Of a stretch of DNA of 64,000 bases, positions 1-6,924 are shown piece after piece. Origin of the DNA: JABFSM01 sp963762545. Its GTDB lineage: Bacteria > Gemmatimonadota > Gemmatimonadetes > Gemmatimonadales > GWC2-71-9. Location of the stretch: assembly GCA_963762545.1 (NCBI GenBank), contig CAVXLC010000001.1, positions 124,001-188,000 on the forward strand, given 5' to 3'. The position numbers were made by a program, and so were the translations under genes. Below the pieces are notes generated by a model. That model was not told the DNA's origin, made no database searches, and was given only the letters and a program-made list of their open reading frames with translations. Numbering within the stretch: the stretch's first letter is position 1; every line of letters starts with the position of its first letter.

Positions 1-1695
1 CGGCCGTATCCCACCGTCGGGCTGGCCGAGCCGTCGGACAAGATGAAGTACCGGTTCAACTGGAGCACCCCGATCATCACCTCGCCGCACGACCGGCAGA
101 CGCTCTACTACGGTGGCAACGTGCTGTTCCGCTCCTCCGACCGGGGCCAGAGCTGGACCGTGGTGAGCCCCGATCTCACCCGGAACGACAAGAGCCGGCA
201 GGGGTGGGGCGGGGAGCCGATCACCAACGAGGGGGCGGGCGGCGAGGTGTACGGCACCATCTACTACATCGCCGAGAGTCCGTCGGAGAAGGGGGTGATC
301 TGGGTGGGCACCGACGACGGGCTGGTCCAGCTCACCCGGGACGGCGGCGCCACCTGGAACAACGTGACGCCCAAGGACCTGCCCGAGTCGCTGATCAACA
401 TGGTGGAGGTATCGCCGCACGACCGCGCCACGGCGTATATCGCGGTGGACCGGCACAAGTGGAACGACAACGCCCCGATGGTCTACAAGACCACCGACTA
501 CGGGAAGAGCTGGACGAAGATCGTCAATGGGCTGCGCGACGGCGAGCCGGTGCGGGTGGTGCGGGAGGATCCGACCCGGAAGGATCTGCTCTATGCCGGC
601 ACCGAGACCGGCACCTATCTCTCGTTCGATGGAGGGAATCACTGGCAGCCGTTCCAGCGGAATCTGCCGGCGGTGCCGGTCACCGACATCCGCGTGACCC
701 GGAAGGATGTGGTGATCTCGACCGAGGGCCGCGCCTTCTGGATCATGGACGATGTCTCGCCGCTTTATGAGATGGCGGACTCGATGGAGAAGGCGCCGCT
801 CTACCTGGTCACGCCGCGGGTGGCCTACCGGACCAGCCTGGGCGGCGGCGCCGAGCAGCTTGGCCAGGGGACCAATCCGCCCAACGGCGCGATCATCCAG
901 TACCGTCTGGCGAAGGCGTCCGACAGCCTGAGCGCCCTGACGCTCGAGGTGCTCGACGGCCATGGTGCGGTGATCCGGAAATTCACCAGCGCGGCGCCGC
1001 CCAAGGATGCGCCGGCCTCGGCGGTGCGCTCGCCCCGGCTGCCCGCGGCGGCGGGGCTCAACCGGTTCGTGTGGGACCTGCGGCGGGAAGGGATCGCGGG
1101 CGTTCCGGGCACCCTGAGCGGCCCGAGTCCCGGCTCCCGCGTGGTGCCGGGCGCCTACACGGTGCGGGTGACGCTGGGCAGCGAGCGCAGGGAGCGCCCG
1201 CTGGACGTGCTGCCCGATCCGCGCGCGGCCACCAGCGCCGAGGCGTTCCGCGGGCAGCAGGAGATGCTGGACAAGGTGTCTGCCCGCCTCGACGAGGTGC
1301 AGGGCGCGGCGCGGAGGCTCCGGGCCGCGCGGGAGCAGGTGGAGGAGTTGCTGACCCGCACGAAAGAGCATCCGGCGGCGGACACGCTCGCCAAGGCGGG
1401 CAAGGCGCTGGTCGCGAAGATCGACTCGCTGGAGTCGCTGCTGGTCAATGTGAAAAACAAGACCTTCCAGGACGTGGTGAACTATCCGCCGGGGCTCAAC
1501 GCGCAGTTCCAGGCGCTGGTCCAGTCCATTGACGGTAGCGACGCGCCGGTGACCGGCGGGGTGCGGGCCCGGTTCGCGGATCTGGAGGCGGAGTGGGCCG
1601 GACTCAAGGGGCGGGTGGATGGGGTGCTGGGCGCCGAGCTCGACCGATTCAATGCCCTGGTGCGAGACAAGGGCATCCCGGCGGTGACGCCCTAG
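1..1695 (+). CDS. VPS10/sortilin-like BNR-repeat exported protein (5' end outside window)
   Basis: The reading frame is open from base 1, upstream of the first ATG at 43, so the gene begins outside the window and about 564 C-terminal residues are seen. It carries Asp-box/BNR repeats typical of sialidase and sortilin beta-propellers (SSDRGQSW, RDGGATW, TTDYGKSW, SFDGGNHW) and then a C-terminal Ig-like and coiled segment with a Leu/Lys-rich helix near codons 420-480. It matches the layout of the two full-length paralogs at 53.6 and 58.6 kb. In this family such proteins are exported and annotated as glycosyl hydrolases, but no catalytic activity can be read from the sequence. It converges on the M24 peptidase gene with only 6 bases between stop codons. 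Confidence 0.85.
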   Translation, partial: RPYPTVGLAEPSDKMKYRFNWSTPIITSPHDRQTLYYGGNVLFRSSDRGQSWTVVSPDLTRNDKSRQGWGGEPITNEGAGGEVYGTIYYIAESPSEKGVIWVGTDDGLVQLTRDGGATWNNVTPKDLPESLINMVEVSPHDRATAYIAVDRHKWNDNAPMVYKTTDYGKSWTKIVNGLRDGEPVRVVREDPTRKDLLYAGTETGTYLSFDGGNHWQPFQRNLPAVPVTDIRVTRKDVVISTEGRAFWIMDDVSPLYEMADSMEKAPLYLVTPRVAYRTSLGGGAEQLGQGTNPPNGAIIQYRLAKASDSLSALTLEVLDGHGAVIRKFTSAAPPKDAPASAVRSPRLPAAAGLNRFVWDLRREGIAGVPGTLSGPSPGSRVVPGAYTVRVTLGSERRERPLDVLPDPRAATSAEAFRGQQEMLDKVSARLDEVQGAARRLRAAREQVEELLTRTKEHPAADTLAKAGKALVAKIDSLESLLVNVKNKTFQDVVNYPPGLNAQFQALVQSIDGSDAPVTGGVRARFADLEAEWAGLKGRVDGVLGAELDRFNALVRDKGIPAVTP

Positions 1696-1701
1696 GGCGG
1701 C

Positions 1702-3003
1702 TCACTTCCCGAACGGATCCTCCAGCGACGGGCTCGTCGGCGTGAACAGCTCCGCCCCGTCTTCGGTGATATGCATGTCGTCCTCCAGCCGGATGCCGAA
1801 TTCCCCGGGGATGTAAATGCCCGGCTCGTCGCTGAAGGTCATGTTCGCCTGCATCGGCAGCGTGTTGCCCCGCACCAGGTAGGGCCATTCGTGGCCGTCC
1901 ATGCCCAGGCCGTGCCCCACCCGGTGGCCGAAGTACTTGTAGTCCGGCCCGAAGCCGGCGTCCACGATGACCTTCCGCGCCGCGGCGTCCACCGACTGGC
2001 ACTCCACCCCGGGCCGCGCCGCGGCCAGCGCGGCCTTCTGGGCCCGCTGCTCGATCTCGAAGACCTGCTTCATCCTTGGAGTTGCGCGACCAAGCACGAA
2101 GGTCCGGCTGATGTCGCTGCTGTACCCCTCGACCTGGCAGCCGCCGTCGATCAGCAGGATCGACCCCTCGCGAATCACCTGGGGCGTGGTCGAGCCGTGG
2201 GGCAGCGCCGAGAACTTCCCGACCTGCACGCCGGCGCCGCCCTCGAAGCCGAGCCGGGTGTGGGCCAGGGCCACCAGATCGGCGAATTGATCCTGGGTCA
2301 TGCCGTCATGGAGCGCCCGGTACGCCGCCTCGTAAGCCCGAAGGGTGACGTGCGCCGCGAGGCGCATCAGCGCCACCTCGTGGGCGTCCTTGATCATGCG
2401 GCATCCCGCGCTCACCGGCGTTCCGCTCACCAGCTCCATGGCGGGCATGGCGGCCCCGACGCCGGAGGCAAAGACCGAACGCACCGTCTCCTCGATTCCG
2501 AGGCGTCCGGTGCTGAGGCCCCGATCCCGGAGACCCTCGGCCACCCGCTGGTACGGGCTCTCGTGCTCCTCCCAGGTCATCACGTCGGCGGTGCCCTTGA
2601 GCGGCCCGGCCTCGATCTGTTCCATCGCGCGGTCCCGCTCGAACATCGGGCAGACCACGAAGGCCCGGCCCGCCTTCGGCAGCACCAGCGCCAGCAGCCG
2701 CTCGGACAGCCCCCAGTTGATGTTGGTGAAATACCTGAGCGAGGTGCCCCCGGTCAGGAATACGGCGCCGATCTTCTCGGCGGCCATCAGCTCCCGGGCC
2801 CGGGCGAGCCGGCCCTGGCGCTCCTCGACGGTGATGGGCCGGGCCAGGCTCCGCATCGAGGCCAGCGCCTTGATCGAGGGAGGGATCGGCGTGCCCTGCT
2901 CGGGACCAGGGGCGGGAACCGGTGCGGCGGCGGCGGAGCGAGCCACCAGACTCGCGGCCACGGCGGCGGAGGAACGCTCGAAGAATTCGCGGCGGGTTGG
3001 CAT
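1702..3003 (-). CDS. Xaa-Pro aminopeptidase-type M24 peptidase, Tat-exported
   Basis: 433 residues. The N-terminus has a twin-arginine motif (TRREFF, residues 3-8) followed by an Ala-rich hydrophobic stretch, so it is probably exported folded by Tat. A creatinase-like N-domain is followed by the pita-bread M24 domain. The five metal ligands are visible: Asp in LLIDGG, Asp in SSDISRTF, His in HRVGHGLGMDGH, Glu in SDEPGIYIPGEFG and Glu in IRLEDDMHI. The family releases N-terminal residues from Xaa-Pro peptides using two metal ions. The start codon lies 5 nt downstream of a perfect TATAAT box on this strand, so the mRNA is probably leaderless. It is divergent from the LOG-like gene with 18 bases between start codons. 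Confidence 0.9.
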   Translation of the reverse strand: MPTRREFFERSSAAVAASLVARSAAAAPVPAPGPEQGTPIPPSIKALASMRSLARPITVEERQGRLARARELMAAEKIGAVFLTGGTSLRYFTNINWGLSERLLALVLPKAGRAFVVCPMFERDRAMEQIEAGPLKGTADVMTWEEHESPYQRVAEGLRDRGLSTGRLGIEETVRSVFASGVGAAMPAMELVSGTPVSAGCRMIKDAHEVALMRLAAHVTLRAYEAAYRALHDGMTQDQFADLVALAHTRLGFEGGAGVQVGKFSALPHGSTTPQVIREGSILLIDGGCQVEGYSSDISRTFVLGRATPRMKQVFEIEQRAQKAALAAARPGVECQSVDAAARKVIVDAGFGPDYKYFGHRVGHGLGMDGHEWPYLVRGNTLPMQANMTFSDEPGIYIPGEFGIRLEDDMHITEDGAELFTPTSPSLEDPFGK

Positions 3004-3021
3004 GACTTATTATACATCGCG
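3004..3021. promoter_or_regulatory. Overlapping divergent -10 boxes, leaderless on both sides
   Basis: The 18 bases between two divergent ATGs contain TATTAT (3008-3013, plus strand, 8 nt before ATG 3022) and TATAAT (3014-3009, minus strand, 5 nt before ATG 3003). The two hexamers share five base pairs. There is no room for a ribosome binding site on either side, so both mRNAs should start at or next to the start codon, and the two promoters cannot be occupied at once. Confidence 0.6.
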
Positions 3022-3609
3022 ATGCCGCTACGCCGCGTGTGCGTGTTCTGCGATCCCGACCCCAACGCGGGGCCCGAGCACCGGGAGCTCGCCGCCTCGG
3101 TGGGGTGGCTGCTGGCCGACAACGGGATCACCCTGGTGTATGCCGGCGAGACCCGGGGGGCCGGCGGCGCGCTGGCCGAGGCGGTGCTCGGGGCGGGGGC
3201 CGGCGCGATCGCCGTGGTGACCGCCTCGGAGGCGCTCGATTCCGAGATACCCTCCGGGCTCAGCGAACGGCAGGTCGTCGCCACCATCGAGGAGCGCCAC
3301 GCCGCCCTGGCCAGCCTGTCCGACGGGTTCCTGGCGCTGCCGGGGGCCTTCGGCTCGCTGGAGGAGCTGGTGGCGGTGTGGAACTGGGGGCAGCCCGCCG
3401 ATCGCGAGAAGCCCTGCGGCCTGCTCAACCGGGCGGATTACTACACCAAGCTGCTCCATTCGGTGAACGACGCGCTGGTCGAGCGCTTCGTCCGGGAAAC
3501 CCAGCGCGGGATGGTGATCGTGGATCGCGATCCGGCGGTTCTGCTCCGCGGCCTGGCGGACTTCCGCCCGCCCGAAACCCGCCGCTCCCAGCCCCCCGAG
3601 GACTCCTGA
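3022..3609 (+). CDS. LOG-family (lysine decarboxylase-like) protein with degenerate motif
   Basis: 195 residues with a Rossmann-type fold of the LOG/YgdH family, which cleaves nucleotide 5'-monophosphates at the N-glycosidic bond (cytokinin-type phosphoribohydrolase). The PGGxGTxxE signature is here LPGAFGSLEEL (residues 106-116): the second Gly is Ala and the Thr is Ser, while the catalytic Glu is kept. The Arg of the preceding catalytic segment is kept as ERH (91-93). The GGG/GLMG nucleotide loop is also altered (YAGETRGAGG, 40-49). It may be an active divergent enzyme or a binding protein. ATG 3022 is chosen from the TATTAT box 8 nt upstream; an open frame extends further upstream but only antisense to the M24 gene. 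Confidence 0.7.
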   Translation: MPLRRVCVFCDPDPNAGPEHRELAASVGWLLADNGITLVYAGETRGAGGALAEAVLGAGAGAIAVVTASEALDSEIPSGLSERQVVATIEERHAALASLSDGFLALPGAFGSLEELVAVWNWGQPADREKPCGLLNRADYYTKLLHSVNDALVERFVRETQRGMVIVDRDPAVLLRGLADFRPPETRRSQPPEDS

Positions 3610-3619
3610 GGATCACTCC

Positions 3620-4288
3620 GTGATCAGTCTGATGCTCTGCCTTGCCCTGGTCCAGCATCCGGCCGAGGCGTATCGGGCGTTGTTCGTGCGGGCGGCGCCG
3701 GGCCGGCTGGTCGAGCTGGTGGACCTGCTGCGGGCCCGGCGCGACTCGGCGCCGGCCGAGTCCCGGCCGGTGCTGCTGCGCCATGCCCAGGGCGACCAGT
3801 GGGACCTGGTGCTGCTCCAGCCCATCGGCAGCCTGTCGAAATACTTCGCGACCGAACGTTCCGGGCGCGATCGGCTCTGGGACCGGCTGGTGGCGTGGCA
3901 GGAAGAGCTGTTCACGTCGGGGCCGCCTCTCGAGGCGTTCCGGGCGGCGGCGGATCGGGCCGGCTACTTCCATCTGGAAATCTTCACGGCCCTGGCCGGT
4001 GAGCGGGACTCGCTCCAGGCCGAGCGGGACATGGAGAACGTCTTCCTCCGGTCGGTCGGCAAGCCGGGGAACTTCGTGTTCACCCGCACCGCCGGGGCGT
4101 CGTGGGATCTGTTCACGGTGGGCTTCTACCGCGACCTCCAGGACTACGCCGCGCCGACCGGGCGCACGCCGGAGGAAGAGGAGACGGCGGCGCGGGCCGC
4201 GGGCTTCGTGTCGCGGGAGGCGATCGGGCCGTATCTGCGGCGCTTCATCAACGGCCATCACGACACCATCGGCCCGGTGGTGCGGTGA
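3620..4288 (+). CDS. Hypothetical protein, NAD-salvage neighbourhood
   Basis: 222 residues starting at GTG 3620, preceded by GAGGAT at 3607-3612; ATG 3632 is an alternative. The first 15 residues are hydrophobic (ISLMLCLALVQ) and may be a weak signal sequence. The rest is mostly soluble and helical, with many Arg, Asp and Trp residues and no motif I recognise. The C-terminal part resembles dimeric alpha/beta-barrel or NIPSNAP-like proteins only vaguely. Its stop codon overlaps the start of pnuC (GTGA), so the two are translationally coupled and the LOG-like, this and pnuC genes probably form one operon. Confidence 0.7.
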   Translation: MISLMLCLALVQHPAEAYRALFVRAAPGRLVELVDLLRARRDSAPAESRPVLLRHAQGDQWDLVLLQPIGSLSKYFATERSGRDRLWDRLVAWQEELFTSGPPLEAFRAAADRAGYFHLEIFTALAGERDSLQAERDMENVFLRSVGKPGNFVFTRTAGASWDLFTVGFYRDLQDYAAPTGRTPEEEETAARAAGFVSREAIGPYLRRFINGHHDTIGPVVR

Positions 4289-4848
4289 GCACCTTCGAGA
4301 TCGTGGCCGCGGCGTTCGGGATCGTGTCGGTGTTCCTGAGCACCCGGCAGAACATCCTGAGCTGGCCCACGTCGCTGGTGAACGTGACGATGTACGCGGT
4401 CTACTTCTTCGACCACAAGCTCTACGCGCTGATGGCGCTGCAGGCGTTCTTCGGCGTGATCAGTCTCTACGGCTGGTACGAGTGGCTCTTCGGGGGCCAG
4501 GCCAAGACCGAGCTCAAGGTCACCCGGACGCCCCGCCGGCAGGCGCTGCTGCTCGCGCTGGGCGGGGTGATCTCGATGCTGGCCATCTGGCTTCTCCTGA
4601 GCCATCACACCGCCGATCCTTCGCCGGGAATGGATGCGGGGTTCTTCGCGGCCAGCCTGGTGGGGCAGTACATGATGGCCCGCAAGTTCGTCGAGTGCTG
4701 GCCGCTCTGGGTGGCGATCAACTGCGTCTCGGTGCCGTTCTTCTACTTCCAGCACTCCTATCCCACGATGGTGCAGTACGCCGTGTTCCTCGGGCTCGCG
4801 ATCCTGGGGTGGAGACAGTGGAAGGCCTCCCTCGCCGCATCGTCCTGA
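4285..4848 (+). CDS. pnuC: PnuC-type nicotinamide riboside transporter
   Basis: 187 residues from GTG 4285, overlapping the previous stop as GTGA. The protein is almost entirely transmembrane with about seven helices. It shows the family pattern of an N-terminal AAFGIVSVFLSTRQNILSWP segment, a WYEWLF motif near residue 65, and a C-terminal Trp-rich half (CWPLWVAINCVSV). PnuC carries out facilitated diffusion of vitamin B3 ribosides and depends on intracellular phosphorylation by an NR kinase such as NadR. A nadR-like gene does start inside the 3' end of pnuC but is cut short, so trapping of the substrate would need a kinase elsewhere. Confidence 0.88.
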   Translation: MSTFEIVAAAFGIVSVFLSTRQNILSWPTSLVNVTMYAVYFFDHKLYALMALQAFFGVISLYGWYEWLFGGQAKTELKVTRTPRRQALLLALGGVISMLAIWLLLSHHTADPSPGMDAGFFAASLVGQYMMARKFVECWPLWVAINCVSVPFFYFQHSYPTMVQYAVFLGLAILGWRQWKASLAASS

Positions 4849-4943
4849 CCGGCTCGGAGTCCACCGGCAAGACCACCCTCACCGCGGACCTGGCCCGGCA
4901 CCACGGCGCCTTGGCCATCGAGGAGCTTGTGGCAGAGCCGTGA
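4818..4943 (+). pseudogene. Truncated NadR-like nicotinamide riboside kinase (5' stub)
   Basis: An open frame beginning at GTG 4818 (or GTG 4809) overlaps the end of pnuC and encodes about 41 residues with an excellent P-loop, RIVLTGSESTGKTTL, as found at the start of the kinase domain of NadR and related ribosylnicotinamide kinases. After IEEL the similarity ends and a stop follows at 4941-4943. A complete NadR kinase domain is about 170-180 residues. The position directly behind pnuC is the usual one for nadR. It is best read as the remains of a deleted gene. Confidence 0.65.
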
Positions 4944-4976
4944 TCCAGAACACACCGCATCGTGACCCGGGCCGGC

Positions 4977-4982
4977 TAGCTT
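4977..4982 (+). promoter_or_regulatory. TAGCTT -10 box, leaderless type
   Basis: TAGCTT followed by 6 nt and ATG 4989. It fits the leaderless pattern seen throughout this window and indicates that the ORF stub behind it had, or has, its own promoter. Confidence 0.5.
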
Positions 4983-4988
4983 GTCCCC

Positions 4989-5084
4989 ATGTCCTCCGCC
5001 ACATTCGTCGCAGCGCTCAAGTCCCGGAATCTCGGTACCATCGTCCGGGCGATGTTCAGTGAACCGATCTTTGTGCGACTCGCG
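4989..5084 (+). pseudogene. 5' gene stub truncated against the permease gene
   Basis: ATG 4989, behind a TAGCTT box, opens a frame whose first ~32 codons (SSATFVAALKS...MFSEPIFVRL) look like genuine coding sequence of an unknown protein. Beyond about 5085 the frame simply runs antisense through the permease gene and becomes an arginine/glycine-rich shadow. The family is not recognised. Together with the nadR stub immediately upstream it suggests that a deletion or rearrangement ended at the 3' end of the permease gene. It could alternatively be a short functional peptide gene. Confidence 0.4.
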
Positions 5085-6461
5085 TCAGCCCCCACTCTTC
5101 CGGCGGGACCAGAACAGGTACACCGGGATTCCCGCGGTCAGCAGCAGGGCTCCCCGGAGGGCGTTGGCGGGATTGGAGCGCATCGAGCCCCCCACCACGT
5201 AGAGCGCCGCGAGGATGAACAGCACGAGGGAGCCGGGATACCCGGGCAGCCGGAAGGAGGGGCCGGCGCCGCCTGAGGGGTCCCGCCTTCGATACACCAC
5301 CAGGGTGGCCGCGGTGAGCCCGAAGAAGATCCAGTCCGCGAAGGTGACGTAGTCGAGCAGCTGCCCGTAGGTGCGGGTGGCCAGGAGGAGGCAGGCCCAG
5401 GCCCCCTGGGCCATGATGGCGGTGACCGGAGTGCGGAACCGCGGATGCAGCCGTGCGAAGGATGCGAAGAACAGCCCGTCCGCGGCCATCGCCTGGTACA
5501 CCCGCGGCGAGACCATGATCACCAGATCCAGGAATCCGAAGGTGGACGCCATGATCCCGACACTGATCACGGTGCGGCCGCCGGGGCCGAGCACCGCGCT
5601 CATGGTATCGGCGGCGGGCGCGGTGCTGGCCGCGAGGCCGGCGACGCCCAGGGTCTTGAGATACGCGATGTTCGCGAGGATGTAGACCGTCACCACCCCG
5701 ATCACCCCCAGCACCAGCGCGCGCGGGAGATTCCGCTCCGGATCGACCAGCTCCTCGGCGATGAAGTTGGTCTGCTGCCATCCGCCGTAGGCGAAGAGGA
5801 CCGGGACGAAGGCGGTCGCGAGGGCGAGGAAGGCGGACGACGGGATGGGTGGACGGGAGGGCGGGAGGACGGGAGTTTGGGAAGCGGCGAGAACGGGAGA
5901 CAGGAGGAGTCCGGCAACGATCAGGACCGCCAGCGCCGCCAGCTTGAGCACCGTGAAGACGTTCTGGGTCCACGCGGCGGGGCGCACCCCGACGTAGTTC
6001 AGCGCCGTCAGCAGGATGATCGCCCCCGCCGCCAGGTAGGGCAGTGCTCCCTCGGGCAATCCGAACACCGCGCCGGCATAGCTCGCGAAGGTGAACGCCA
6101 CCGCCGCAATCGCGCCGGTGGCCATGATGAGCAGGAGCGCCCAGGCATAGAGAAACGCCGGCAGCCGGCCGAACGCATCGCGCAGGTAGGCGTAGCCGCC
6201 CCCGACCCGCGGCACCCGCGCCGCGAGCTCGCCGTAGATGAACGCGCCCAGCAAGGCCACCACGCCGCCCAGGCTCCAGGCCAGCAGGGTCATCGGCGCC
6301 GTGCCAACCCGCGCGGCCACGATGGCGGGGTTCAGGAAGATGCCCGATCCGATGATCCCGCCGATCACCGCCATGGTGCCGCTGAACAGGCCGAGCCCGC
6401 GGGCGTAGGTGACGGGATCGGCCGGCCGGGAGGACGGAAAGCCGGGAGGAGGCGAGGTCAT
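5085..6461 (-). CDS. APC-superfamily amino-acid permease
   Basis: 458 residues with about 12 membrane helices. The first helix carries the APC substrate motif IGSGIFLNP, and helix 6 the FAYGGWQQTNFIAEE segment conserved in LAT/YfnA-type transporters. These import or exchange amino acids. ATG 6461 is preferred over the upstream TTG at 6470, because a TAGCTT box on this strand ends 7 nt before ATG 6461 and overlaps that TTG. The loop between helices 5 and 6 (ASQTPVLPPSRPPIP) is encoded by a short G-rich repeat (about 5845-5880) resembling intergenic repeat DNA, which may be a recent insertion. Confidence 0.9.
   Translation of the reverse strand: MTSPPPGFPSSRPADPVTYARGLGLFSGTMAVIGGIIGSGIFLNPAIVAARVGTAPMTLLAWSLGGVVALLGAFIYGELAARVPRVGGGYAYLRDAFGRLPAFLYAWALLLIMATGAIAAVAFTFASYAGAVFGLPEGALPYLAAGAIILLTALNYVGVRPAAWTQNVFTVLKLAALAVLIVAGLLLSPVLAASQTPVLPPSRPPIPSSAFLALATAFVPVLFAYGGWQQTNFIAEELVDPERNLPRALVLGVIGVVTVYILANIAYLKTLGVAGLAASTAPAADTMSAVLGPGGRTVISVGIMASTFGFLDLVIMVSPRVYQAMAADGLFFASFARLHPRFRTPVTAIMAQGAWACLLLATRTYGQLLDYVTFADWIFFGLTAATLVVYRRRDPSGGAGPSFRLPGYPGSLVLFILAALYVVGGSMRSNPANALRGALLLTAGIPVYLFWSRRKSGG
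5845..5900 (-). repeat. G-rich short repeat inside permease coding sequence
   Basis: On the plus strand the stretch reads as serial variants of an 8-base unit (GACGGGAG, GGCGGGAG, GACGGGAG, then degenerate copies). In the permease it encodes a Pro/Ser-rich external or cytoplasmic loop. The unit is similar in style to the 4 x 8-base repeat at 9625-9656. Confidence 0.5.
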
Positions 6462-6468
6462 GTCGCCC

Positions 6469-6474
6469 AAGCTA
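6469..6474 (-). promoter_or_regulatory. TAGCTT -10 box of the permease gene
   Basis: TAGCTT on the minus strand ends 7 nt before ATG 6461, so the permease mRNA is probably leaderless. It is back to back with the TAGAAT box of the divergent lipoprotein gene, 21 bases away. Confidence 0.6.
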
Positions 6475-6495
6475 ACGCTCGCGGCGCCGGTGGGT

Positions 6496-6501
6496 TAGAA
6501 T
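6496..6501 (+). promoter_or_regulatory. TAGAAT -10 box of the lipoprotein gene
   Basis: TAGAAT lies 8 nt before ATG 6510 with no Shine-Dalgarno sequence between them, which fits a leaderless transcript. Confidence 0.55.
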
Positions 6502-6509
6502 CACTGGGT

Positions 6510-6911
6510 ATGCCTCGCCGGTATAGTGCGCTTCTGCTCCTGGGCCTGGTCGGCTGCATGGGTCCCGAGACTCCCGCGGTGATAACCGGGGAATGGGGTG
6601 GTGAGCATCTGGGCCTCGTGGCCACCGACAGCGGCGCCACGCTGGAGTACGATTGTGCCACCGGCCGGATCAGCGGCGTGGTCCGCCCCGATGAGGGAGG
6701 ACGGTTTTCGGCCGTGGGGGTGCATTTCCCGGGGCACGGCGGTCCGGGCATCATCCCCCCCGATCCTCCCGAATCGCGGCCGGCCCGCTATGACGGGACG
6801 GTCCGCGGGAACCGGATGACCCTCACCGTGACGCTCACCGACACCGGCGAAGTCCTGGGCACGTTCACCCTGATTCATGGAGCCTCCGCCCACGTTCTCA
6901 AGTGTCTCTGA
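6510..6911 (+). CDS. Small predicted lipoprotein, unknown function
   Basis: 133 residues. A short signal peptide (PRRYSALLLLG) ends in the lipobox LVGC with Cys16 as the expected lipidated residue. The mature part is about 117 residues, mostly beta, with a C-terminal segment (TVRGNRMTLTVTLTDTGEVLGTFTL) like small lipocalin- or beta-barrel-type lipoproteins. The family is not recognised. ATG 6510 is supported by the TAGAAT box 8 nt upstream. The gene is followed after 13 nt by the acetamidase fusion gene, probably co-transcribed. Confidence 0.7.
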   Translation: MPRRYSALLLLGLVGCMGPETPAVITGEWGGEHLGLVATDSGATLEYDCATGRISGVVRPDEGGRFSAVGVHFPGHGGPGIIPPDPPESRPARYDGTVRGNRMTLTVTLTDTGEVLGTFTLIHGASAHVLKCL

Positions 6912-6924
6912 TGTCCGGGGCCGC

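Noticed and set aside
1771..3021. Upstream extension of the LOG-like gene to 1771
   Set aside because: It is antisense to the M24 peptidase, whose metal ligands are all intact, and a -10 box sits just before ATG 3022.
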